IMG/VR virus record: IMGVR_UViG_3300024518_004225
Coordinates: 1 to 22,009 of that record
Reading direction: 5' to 3' (one strand)
Length of the DNA: 22,009 nucleotides
From: a virus
Made by a program: the position numbers and the translations under genes. This document shows positions 13,194 to 19,256 of the stretch, in pieces; the first letter of the stretch is position 1, and each line of letters opens with the position of its first letter. The notes beneath the pieces were generated by a model. It was not told the origin of the DNA, ran no database searches, and worked only from the letters and a program-made list of their open reading frames with translations.

Positions 13194-13298
13194 ATGGAAA
13201 CCCCTAAGTTCATAAAGAAGCTGCGTCGGGGCAAGGATAAGTCCATTAAGCCCGCAAAAGACAAAGCTCTACGTCTCACAAAGGACAAGTCAGTATGA
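13194..13298 (+). CDS. Basic micropeptide, 34 aa, coupled to protease
   Basis: Reads METPKFIKKLRRGKDKSI and onward for 34 residues (37 if the in-frame ATG at 13185 is used), with ten Lys and three Arg. It ends in ATGA, the A of which begins the protease start codon. TAGTAT lies 7 nt before ATG 13194. No family. Its strong positive charge contrasts with the very acidic protein translated next; it might bind it or DNA, which is inference. Confidence 0.5.
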   Translation: METPKFIKKLRRGKDKSIKPAKDKALRLTKDKSV

Positions 13299-14905
13299 CC
13301 ACTTCTACCACCACCCCGGCCCTCGTTCATAAATCTCTTGGCGTGGAGGGTTGCAAAGTTCTTGATGCCTCTGAAGGTATTGTAGAAGCTTATGTTTCAG
13401 GTATAGGCAACAAGGATTCCGGTGGTGACATCATTGTCCCCGGTGCCTTTGATACATGGCTTCCACTTCGCAAGCCAAAGGGTGTCTGGTCCCACGATTG
13501 GGACAAGCCTGTTAGCAAGACGCTGGAGATTTACGAAGTATTAGCAGATGATCCTCGGCTACCTTTGAAGTTGCAATTGAATAACATTGGCGGTTTGTAC
13601 GTAAAAACCCAGTTCAATATGAACACGCAGCTTGGCAGGGATGCATTCGAGACCGTGCGGTTCTATGGTGACGAAGCAGAGTGGAGCATCGGTTATCAGG
13701 TCCACGATCAAGAGTTTGACAAGAAGTTGGGCGCTATGATCTTGAAGGAGATCGAACTCTACGAGTATTCTCCTGTGCTGTTCGGTATGAACGCACTCAC
13801 GGCAACCGTTTCAGTTAAGGTCCACCAGTTGGAAGACGGAGAGCTTGAGTACGATGTTAAGGGTCTTAATGACCTAGAGTCAAGGGCTGTATCTGCGGCC
13901 CTTAAAGTTATCTTGGAAGAGAAGCAGATCACTGTTGATCCACAAGAAGGCGACAAGGAGCCAGAAGTGAGTTTAGGCGAGAAAGTTTCCGACGAGGAAA
14001 TTGAAGTTTCCACAGACGAAGAGATAGAAGAGAAAACCGTTACTCAAGAGGAGAGTGAAGACGTGAGCGATTCACAAGAAGAGACAAGTGCAAAGACTGA
14101 CGAAGTCGAGGCTGACGCTAAGGCAGAGGAAGTCGAAGAAGAAGAAGTTAAAGTCGAAGAAGAAGACGACGATGAAGTCAAAGTCGATGAAGTCAAAGTC
14201 GATGAAGATGAAGAATATGAAGACGACGAAGATGAAGAAGATGAAGACGAAGACGACGAAGATGAAGAAGAAGATGACGAAAAAGCTTTGGTTTCCGAGA
14301 TCACTAAAGCCGTGATTGAGAACATCATGGGTGGCCTCCAGTCGGTACTCGCCAAGGAAGAAGATTCTGAGGTTGAGATTAAAGAAGAGGATTCTGAGGC
14401 TGAGGTCAAAGAAGAGGATTCTGAGGCTGAGGTTAAAGAAGAAGATTCTGAGGCTGAGGTCAAGGAAGAGGATTCTGAGGCTGAGGTCAAGGAAGAAGAT
14501 TCTGAGGCTGAGGTTAAAGAAGAGGATTCTGAGGCTGAGGTCAAGGAAGAGGATTCTGAGGCTGAGGTCAAGGAAGAGGATTCTGAGGCTGAGGTCAAGG
14601 AAGAAGATTCTGAGGCTGAGGTTAAAGAAGAAGATTCTGAGGTAGACGAAAAGGATGACGAAGTAGAGGTCGAGGAGAAGACCGACACCGAGGATTCCAG
14701 CGAGGATGCAGAAGAGAAGTCCGAGGAAGTCGAAGCTAAGGAAGAAGATTCCGAGGTAGAGGCGAAGGAAGATGAAGTTGACGAAGACTCCGAAGAGAAG
14801 TCCGTAGAGGACGAGAACTCGGACGAGAAGTCAGACGACATCTCTGATATGGATTTCCTTAAAGGACTTGCAGAGTTTGACGAAATGCTGTCAGATACCC
14901 TGTAA
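13295..14905 (+). CDS. HK97-type prohead protease with long acidic repeat tail
   Basis: Capsid maturation protease (peptidase U35). Residues 15-175 carry the domain: SEGIVEAYVSGIGNKDSGGD, VVPGAF-like IIVPGAFDTWL, the catalytic His67 in VWSHDWDKPV, Ser131 in EAEWSIGYQV, and KEIELYEYSPVLFGMNA (Glu152/154/157 candidates for the triad). Family members are usually about 200-250 aa; here residues 230-536 are an extra, extremely acidic region of Glu, Asp, Ser, Val and Lys. It includes 11 consecutive nine-residue units KEEDSEAEV (354-452) and a Phe/Leu-containing end (DFLKGLAEFDEMLSDTL). The tail may act as a fused scaffold, as protease-scaffold fusions are known in other phages. ATG overlaps the basic micropeptide stop. 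A strong terminator follows. Confidence 0.9.
   Translation: MTTSTTTPALVHKSLGVEGCKVLDASEGIVEAYVSGIGNKDSGGDIIVPGAFDTWLPLRKPKGVWSHDWDKPVSKTLEIYEVLADDPRLPLKLQLNNIGGLYVKTQFNMNTQLGRDAFETVRFYGDEAEWSIGYQVHDQEFDKKLGAMILKEIELYEYSPVLFGMNALTATVSVKVHQLEDGELEYDVKGLNDLESRAVSAALKVILEEKQITVDPQEGDKEPEVSLGEKVSDEEIEVSTDEEIEEKTVTQEESEDVSDSQEETSAKTDEVEADAKAEEVEEEEVKVEEEDDDEVKVDEVKVDEDEEYEDDEDEEDEDEDDEDEEEDDEKALVSEITKAVIENIMGGLQSVLAKEEDSEVEIKEEDSEAEVKEEDSEAEVKEEDSEAEVKEEDSEAEVKEEDSEAEVKEEDSEAEVKEEDSEAEVKEEDSEAEVKEEDSEAEVKEEDSEVDEKDDEVEVEEKTDTEDSSEDAEEKSEEVEAKEEDSEVEAKEDEVDEDSEEKSVEDENSDEKSDDISDMDFLKGLAEFDEMLSDTL
14354..14650 (+). repeat. Eleven 27-bp tandem repeats in protease tail
   Basis: Eleven units in register without indels; nine encode exactly KEEDSEAEV, the first encodes KEEDSEVEI and the last KEEDSEVDE. 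Copies differ only at synonymous third positions (AAA/AAG, GAA/GAG, GTC/GTT). Units 5-6 and 9-10 share the same codon pattern, suggesting block duplication. Confidence 0.95.
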
Positions 14906-14933
14906 GATTACTCCTATTTGAATCATTGAGATG

Positions 14934-14954
14934 GCCCCCTTCGGGGGGCTTTCT
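14934..14954 (+). terminator. Rho-independent terminator with TTCG loop
   Basis: GCCCCC pairs with GGGGGC around a TTCG tetraloop, followed by TTTCT. It lies 29 nt after the protease stop and separates it from the capsid gene. Confidence 0.85.
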
Positions 14955-14975
14955 CGCGAGGGGCGTAATACGAAG

Positions 14976-15019
14976 TTCGGCTATGGCTAGGCTCTTTGGT
15001 AAAGTAGGGTTACTTCACC
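14976..15019 (+). promoter_or_regulatory. Possible capsid promoter with overlapping hairpin
   Basis: TTCGGC, 18 nt, then TAAAGT (15000-15005) is a weak promoter candidate. An inverted repeat AAGTA-GGGT-TACTT, extended by GGT/ACC across one mismatch, spans 14998-15019. A further 6-bp repeat CTTACT/AGTAAG lies at 15040-15061. A promoter is expected here because of the terminator just upstream. Confidence 0.3.
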
Positions 15020-15098
15020 TCAGGGGCAGTCTTACGGTGCTTACTGTGACGCTTGAGTAAGAAGTATCACCAACAGTCCATCTACAAGGAGATACAAC

Positions 15099-16400
15099 AT
15101 GGCTGATTCACAGGCTGCCGATCGCGTTAAAGAGCTAAATACAGCTCTCGCTGCGAAGGTAGCATCCAACAAGGAGATTGCCGACAGCTTCGAAGTCGAC
15201 GCTGCAGGTACTGTCCATGTCGAAGAGGGCCATAAGTCGGCTTTCGACGGCAACATGAAAGCGATTCGCGAGATTCGTGGACTATTGTCCGACCTCACTG
15301 AGCAATCCGATGCTGAGAAGTATCTGGATCAGCCAGAGGCACCCAGCGCAGGCTTTGCCGGTGCAGGTACCAAGAGTGCCGGATCACTTGGCACTCAGTT
15401 CTTGAACTCACCTGAGTTCAAAGAGCTTCAGGGCGGTAAGAACGGTGCTACCATGCGTACCCCGTTCGAACTCAAGCAAGCAAACATCGGTTCGATGTGG
15501 CGTCAAAAAGACGTTTACACTGATCTTCCTTCAGGAACTCCCGCTTCCTTTGGTGACGTTCAGCGTGATCCTATCGTTGAGAGAGCACACCGTCAAACGC
15601 GTGTTCGCGATTTGTTCCCTGTACAGACTACGACTGCTGGAGTTATTGAATACTTCCGTGTGTCGGGCTTCACCAACAACGCTTCCCCAACACCTGAACG
15701 GTCTGGCGGAGCCTTTGGAACAAAGCCTCAGTCTACTCTAGCCTTTGAAGGTCATCAGTCACCAGTGCGTACAATCGCTCACTGGGAAGCAGCCCACCGC
15801 AACGTTCTTGCCGACGAGCCACAACTTCGTGGAATCATCGACAATGAGCTTCTTTACGGCCTGCGTCTTGCTGAGGATGATCAGATCTTGAACGGTGCTG
15901 GCACCGGCGAGGATCTGGAAGGTATTCTGAATACCACTGGCGTTCAGTCCTACTCATGGTCCGCAGGTGCTACCACTCCGGTAGCGGACAACAAGGCTGA
16001 CGCACTTCGTCGTGCGGCAACTCTTGCTTTCCTTGCCTACTACCAGCCAACCGGCGTGGTTCTCCACCCGAATGACTGGGAAGACATCGAGCTTACGAAG
16101 TCTGCAACTGAGGGACAGTACCTCATGGCAGTTTCGATTGCTCTTGGTGGCGAGCCTCAGGTCTGGCGTATGCCAGTAGTTGACACCCCAGCGATTACTG
16201 AGGGTACTGCACTTCTTGGTGCATTCGGTCTTGGAGCACAGCTCTATGACAGTGAGTCAGCAAATGTACGTGTTGCAGAACAGCATAGCGATTTCTTCAT
16301 TCGCAACGCTGTAGTAGTGCTTGCAGAAGAGCGTCTAGCGATGGCCGTAAAACGTCCGGAAAGCTTCGTCGAAGTAACATTCGATGCCGCACCGTCGTAA
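15099..16400 (+). CDS. HK97-fold major capsid protein
   Basis: Forms the icosahedral shell. Residues 1-105 are helical, charged and contain no fold landmarks, matching the delta/scaffold domain removed by the prohead protease. From about 120 the Phage_capsid family is recognisable: VRDLFPVQTTTAGVIEYFR (168-186), the E-loop region, RTIAHWEAAHRNVLAD, LLYGLRLAEDDQILNGAG (P-domain spine and loop), GILNTTGVQ, PTGVVLHPNDWEDIEL, VVDTPAITEGTALLGAFG and RVAEQHSDFFIRNAVVVLAEERLAMAVKRPESFV at the end. Length 433 is normal. AAGGAG is placed 7 nt before ATG. Bounded by terminators on both sides, so it forms its own strongly expressed unit. Confidence 0.95.
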   Translation: MADSQAADRVKELNTALAAKVASNKEIADSFEVDAAGTVHVEEGHKSAFDGNMKAIREIRGLLSDLTEQSDAEKYLDQPEAPSAGFAGAGTKSAGSLGTQFLNSPEFKELQGGKNGATMRTPFELKQANIGSMWRQKDVYTDLPSGTPASFGDVQRDPIVERAHRQTRVRDLFPVQTTTAGVIEYFRVSGFTNNASPTPERSGGAFGTKPQSTLAFEGHQSPVRTIAHWEAAHRNVLADEPQLRGIIDNELLYGLRLAEDDQILNGAGTGEDLEGILNTTGVQSYSWSAGATTPVADNKADALRRAATLAFLAYYQPTGVVLHPNDWEDIELTKSATEGQYLMAVSIALGGEPQVWRMPVVDTPAITEGTALLGAFGLGAQLYDSESANVRVAEQHSDFFIRNAVVVLAEERLAMAVKRPESFVEVTFDAAPS

Positions 16401-16455
16401 AAAGCCAACGTTTGGATAACAGTCCGGTTTATCTGGACGACGTTCAAGCTTCTGA

Positions 16456-16490
16456 GAGAGGGAGGGCTTCGGCCCTCTCTCTTTCTGTTT
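16456..16490 (+). terminator. Rho-independent terminator after capsid gene
   Basis: A long GA-rich arm ending GGGAGGGC pairs across a TTCG tetraloop with GCCCTCTCTC, giving about 12 paired bases with one G-T pair, then TTTCTGTTTT. Same loop as the terminator before the capsid gene. Confidence 0.88.
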
Positions 16491-16506
16491 TCGGAGAATG
16501 GTAGTG

Positions 16507-16512
16507 TAGTAT
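16507..16512 (+). promoter_or_regulatory. Candidate -10 for the WhiB operon
   Basis: TAGTAT lies after the capsid terminator and 28 nt before the WhiB ATG; an overlapping TAGTGT is at 16502-16507. No clear -35. AAGGA precedes the ATG by 6 nt. Confidence 0.3.
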
Positions 16513-16540
16513 TTGTTCATGCGAAGTAGAAGGAACTCTC

Positions 16541-16786
16541 ATGGATAAAGGTAGCTTGATGGGGTTATTGCGTCAGCAAGCATGGAAGGCTGATGCGTCA
16601 TGCATGGGTCAAACGGATTTGTTTTATCCAGACCCACTTCACCCCGACCTTGAAGAGATCCTTGACGTAACAAAAGAGATTTGCAAGTCCTGCCCAGTAA
16701 AGGTTGAATGCGGTAAACATGCTGACGGTCGACCTGAAGAGTTTGGGGTTTGGGCTGGTAAATGGAGAGAGGCGGATTACCAGTGA
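16541..16786 (+). CDS. WhiB-family iron-sulfur regulator
   Basis: WhiB-like (Wbl) proteins bind a 4Fe-4S cluster and partner with the primary sigma factor to alter transcription; they are confined to Actinobacteria and their phages. The four cysteines are Cys21 (DASCMGQTDLFYPD), Cys48 and Cys51 (EICKSCPVKVEC) and Cys57. The beta-turn motif, normally GVWGG, reads FGVWAGKWRE at residues 68-77, followed by almost no basic tail, so the DNA-contacting C-terminus is minimal. 81 aa is typical of small Wbl proteins. ATG has AAGGA 6 nt upstream. It directly follows the capsid terminator, an odd place for a regulator. Phage WhiB proteins such as that of TM4 interfere with host WhiB2; a similar role here is inference. 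Confidence 0.9.
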   Translation: MDKGSLMGLLRQQAWKADASCMGQTDLFYPDPLHPDLEEILDVTKEICKSCPVKVECGKHADGRPEEFGVWAGKWREADYQ

Positions 16787-16950
16787 ACAAGAAAAAGATT
16801 TATAAAGCAATGACTGCTGAAGAGTATCATGCTTCTCGTGATCCCGAGGTTGAACTCATTAAGGCTAAAATTGCCGCACAGGAGAGCGAAGCTGAGCGTC
16901 AAAAGCGTGAGTACATCGAAGCTCGTGCCCGTGAGAGGGCGCAGTCCTGA
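16783..16950 (+). CDS. Small charged helical protein, 55 aa
   Basis: GTG start overlapping the WhiB stop (GTGA); an ATG at 16762 inside WhiB is an alternative. Begins with a basic patch (NKKKIYKAMTAEEYHAS) then a long helix with many Glu, Arg, Lys and Ala (AAQESEAERQKREYIEARAR), a probable coiled coil. No family. Its TGA overlaps the next ATG (TGATG). Unknown role. Confidence 0.62.
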   Translation: MNKKKIYKAMTAEEYHASRDPEVELIKAKIAAQESEAERQKREYIEARARERAQS

Positions 16951-17237
16951 TGAGCTTTTATGAAGACGTGGGCGACGAGATTGAATTTGCGGAGAATGTT
17001 GACGTGTGTCTTGTTTGTGGTACTTCTGGGGGCAACTGCAAGGGGTCAAGCGACGAACATGACATGATTCAGTTCTTGCCTGAAGCGCCAGACTATGATC
17101 CATATGCGACGTGGACCCTTGATCGTGACATTTATGAAGAGACCCAAGTGGGCACGCGCAAAGTAACCAAGCTTAAATATAAGAAGGGTACACGTATCCG
17201 CCCTGAGGTTGCTAAAGAACTCGGGTTGTTTGACTGA
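16950..17237 (+). CDS. Hypothetical protein with Cys-rich N-terminus, 95 aa
   Basis: Begins MSFYEDVGDEIEFAENVDVCLVC; CLVCGTSGGNCKGSSDEHD offers CxxC, a further Cys and a His, a possible small metal site. The remainder is acidic with a C-terminal KYKKGTRIRPEVAKELGLFD helix. No known family. Overlapped on both sides (TGATG), between the helical protein and the glycosyltransferase, so the four genes from WhiB onward probably form one operon. Confidence 0.68.
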   Translation: MSFYEDVGDEIEFAENVDVCLVCGTSGGNCKGSSDEHDMIQFLPEAPDYDPYATWTLDRDIYEETQVGTRKVTKLKYKKGTRIRPEVAKELGLFD

Positions 17238-18337
17238 TGAAAATAGGTTTCCTGTCTGCTGACTGGGGTATTGCCAACGAGCAAGAAGCTATGGGAGACG
17301 AGAAAGCTCCTAGGCTCCTCATGCCCGGTGGTGCCAATTGGTACAGAACGTATCTTCCCGCCTACGAACTAGAGCGCAACGGCTACGAGGTTGTTGTCTC
17401 TGAACAGGTTGCGATTGATGCAAGTGGTGATGGGTTGATTCTTTGCGACTGGAAGGACAAGCAGGATCACTTGTGCGACATCATCGTGATGCAGCGCGTT
17501 ATGCACGACTTCAGTCTAGAGCTTGTGGAAGCCGCTCATAGGGCTGGGCAGATTATAGTTAATGATGTCGATGATTGGTATTGGGGCTTACATCCAAGCA
17601 ACAGCGCCTATAAGACGACAGACCCTCGAGAAGACCCGAACTGCAATCGAGACATTTACAAGAAAGTCCTGATGGCCTCTGATGCGGTCACGGTGTCCAC
17701 TCCGTTTCTGCGAGATAAGATCCTCTCGTGGAATCCGAACACACATCTAGTTCGCAACGCAATCGACTTGGACAGATGGAGGGTGTTCCCTCAAAGGGAG
17801 AATCCAGTTGTCGGGTGGGTTGGCGCTACCTCTCACCGTAGTGGCGATCTAGAGACATTGAAAGGTATCGTACAGCCGTACATAGAACGTCATGACTTGG
17901 CGTTCCACCACTCTGGTTGGAGGAAGGGTTACCCTCATGCATGTGAGATGATGAACGTGGAAGTAGAGCGATCCACTACTACTCCGATGAGCCCGATCTA
18001 CAACTACCCTGAGGCGTTTTCCCACATGGATATCTCCTTGGTCCCACTGAATACGCTTGACTTTAACAGCGCAAAAAGTGCAATTAAGGGGATTGAGTCT
18101 GCTGCTGCGGGTAGACCATTTATAGCTCAAGCTTCCCCTGAGTATCGTTGGCTCCAAGAAACCTACGGAATTGGCAGAGTTGCCAAAAAGCCTCGTCAGT
18201 GGGTTAGCCATCTAGAGGAACTATACCCGCTTGAAGTGCGGGCTGAAGAAGCTGCCAGAAACCGTGAACTCCTTGCTCCGCTTGATATAGCGGTCAAATG
18301 GAAGGACTGGGAAGAGGTCTACGGTTCCCTCCTCTGA
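17237..18337 (+). CDS. Glycosyltransferase, GT-B fold (GT4-like)
   Basis: Transfers a sugar from an activated donor. An N-terminal Rossmann-like half (MKIGFLSADWG, PGGANWYRTYLPAYELERNG, IIVMQRVMHD, IIVNDVDDWYWG) and a C-terminal half starting VVGWVGATSHRSGDLETLKG (about residue 190) fit GT-B enzymes of the GT4-like group; FHHSGWRKGYPHA, SHMDISLVPLNTLDFNSAKSAIKGIESAAAGRPFIA contains the donor-site region with the Glu of IKGIESA. 366 aa is usual. ATG overlaps the previous stop. In the middle of the virion genes, it most likely modifies a capsid or tail protein, as reported for some mycobacteriophages; host-surface modification is an alternative. Confidence 0.85.
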   Translation: MKIGFLSADWGIANEQEAMGDEKAPRLLMPGGANWYRTYLPAYELERNGYEVVVSEQVAIDASGDGLILCDWKDKQDHLCDIIVMQRVMHDFSLELVEAAHRAGQIIVNDVDDWYWGLHPSNSAYKTTDPREDPNCNRDIYKKVLMASDAVTVSTPFLRDKILSWNPNTHLVRNAIDLDRWRVFPQRENPVVGWVGATSHRSGDLETLKGIVQPYIERHDLAFHHSGWRKGYPHACEMMNVEVERSTTTPMSPIYNYPEAFSHMDISLVPLNTLDFNSAKSAIKGIESAAAGRPFIAQASPEYRWLQETYGIGRVAKKPRQWVSHLEELYPLEVRAEEAARNRELLAPLDIAVKWKDWEEVYGSLL

Positions 18338-18346
18338 CTGATGGTG

Positions 18347-18352
18347 TAAAAT
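18347..18352 (+). promoter_or_regulatory. Candidate -10 of a leaderless promoter
   Basis: TAAAAT is followed by 6 nt and the ATG at 18359. The GAAGG between them touches the ATG and cannot act as a normal Shine-Dalgarno. No clear -35. Confidence 0.4.
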
Positions 18353-18358
18353 CGAAGG

Positions 18359-18709
18359 ATGGCAGCAGGTAAATATAATTTTCTTTGTGAACAGGGCGCT
18401 ACCTTTAATCCGACTATTACTTGGACTGACGAAGCCGGGGATGCCGTTAGTCTAGTCGGCTACACTGCACGAATGCAGGTCCGAGCGACCATTGACGCTA
18501 GTACACAGTTGATCGAGTTGACCACGGAGAACAGTAGGATAACGCTTGGTGGGCTTGCTGGCACAATCGAGTTACTATTGTCGTGCGACGAAACGGCAGC
18601 GCTTGCTGACGGGACTTTCAAATACGACTTAGAGCTTGAAAGTCCGGGGGACGTCTGTACTAGACTACTCAAGGGAAATTTCAAGGTTGACCCCGAGGTC
18701 ACCCGATAA
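18359..18709 (+). CDS. Putative virion protein with Ig-like beta fold, 116 aa
   Basis: Begins MAAGKYNFLCEQGATFNPTI and continues TWTDEAGDAVSLVGYTARMQVR, a beta-sandwich-like start found in many phage and prophage neck, fibre or baseplate-upper proteins (BppU-like). The rest alternates strands and polar turns (LTTENSRITLGG, GTIELLLSCDETAAL, GTFKYDLELESPG). Residue composition and position right before other surface-type genes support a structural role. Family match is from memory and not exact. Confidence 0.7.
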   Translation: MAAGKYNFLCEQGATFNPTITWTDEAGDAVSLVGYTARMQVRATIDASTQLIELTTENSRITLGGLAGTIELLLSCDETAALADGTFKYDLELESPGDVCTRLLKGNFKVDPEVTR

Positions 18710-18733
18710 AGCCATACCATATGACCTGCGGGC

Positions 18734-18739
18734 TATACT
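18734..18739 (+). promoter_or_regulatory. Candidate -10, TATACT
   Basis: TATACT lies 41 nt before the ATG at 18781; AAGGGG follows it, 8-9 nt from the ATG. The same hexamer occurs at 2954 and 6136 (minus). No -35 match. Confidence 0.35.
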
Positions 18740-18780
18740 TGGGACACACGAACACTTGATCGAACTAAGGGGTAACAGGA

Positions 18781-19182
18781 ATGGCTAACGCACTTTACGA
18801 CTATGGCAGGGAAGGCCATCTGGCGGGAGATATCGACTGGGATGCTAACAACATCAAAGCTGTCCTTGTGGATACTGGCACTTATACGGTCAACCTTGCA
18901 ACGCATCAGCATCACGATGACCTTACTGGCATTGTAGCGACTTCAGCGAATATGGCATCAAAGACTGTTACTGCCGGGGTGGCTGACGCAGCCGACCTCA
19001 CTTTCACAGCCGTGTCAGGCTCTTCAGTTGAAGCGATCGTCATTTATGCAGACTCTGGGGTTTCTTCAACTTCAAGGCTTATTGCTTACATCGACACGGG
19101 TACCGGTCTTCCGGTTACTCCAAACGGTGGCGACATAACTATTGCTTGGAGCGACGGAGCAAGCAAGATTTACAAGCTGTAA
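18781..19182 (+). CDS. Conserved phage structural protein, 133 aa
   Basis: Starts MANALYDYGREGHLAGDIDW; IKAVLVDTGTYTVNLATHQ, a conserved TFTAVSGSSVEAIVIYADSG and the ending TGLPVTPNGGDITIAWSDG match a widespread short phage protein made of beta strands, found next to head and tail genes. Its exact place in the virion is not established; decoration or fibre-attachment protein are possible. CTAAGGGG precedes the ATG. The stop is immediately followed by AAGGAGG for the leader ORF. Confidence 0.78.
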   Translation: MANALYDYGREGHLAGDIDWDANNIKAVLVDTGTYTVNLATHQHHDDLTGIVATSANMASKTVTAGVADAADLTFTAVSGSSVEAIVIYADSGVSSTSRLIAYIDTGTGLPVTPNGGDITIAWSDGASKIYKL

Positions 19183-19193
19183 GGAGGCTCCAA

Positions 19194-19256
19194 ATGGGCT
19201 TCCTTGAGCGCGAGGTTTCCACCTCTGCTCTAATCATGTGGAGGGCATCCACATGA
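19194..19256 (+). CDS. 20-residue leader peptide upstream of adhesin gene
   Basis: Strong GGAGG (19183-19187) 6 nt before ATG, then MGFLEREVSTSALIMWRAST and TGA. The stop overlaps the adhesin ATG as ATGA. The last codons run through a perfect hairpin holding the adhesin's own Shine-Dalgarno and start. The peptide has no recognised domain; its likely purpose is to bring a ribosome to open the hairpin. Confidence 0.6.
   Translation: MGFLEREVSTSALIMWRAST
19234..19256 (+). promoter_or_regulatory. Hairpin sequestering RBS and start of adhesin gene
   Basis: TCATGTGGA pairs perfectly with TCCACATGA (9 bp) around loop GGGCA. The 5' arm and loop hold GGAGGG (19240-19245) and the 3' arm holds the adhesin ATG (19253-19255), so both translation signals are inside the structure. 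Confidence 0.65.

Noticed and set aside
14354-14650. Possible CRISPR array (regular 27-bp repeats)
   Set aside because: Units are directly tandem with no spacers, all in frame in the protease gene, and there are no cas1/cas2 genes.
14044-14841. Long Ser-rich open frame on the minus strand (265 codons)
   Set aside because: It is the antisense of the acidic repeat tail; GAA/GAG/GAT codons read backwards as TTC/CTC/ATC and Ser codons. No start signal or family.
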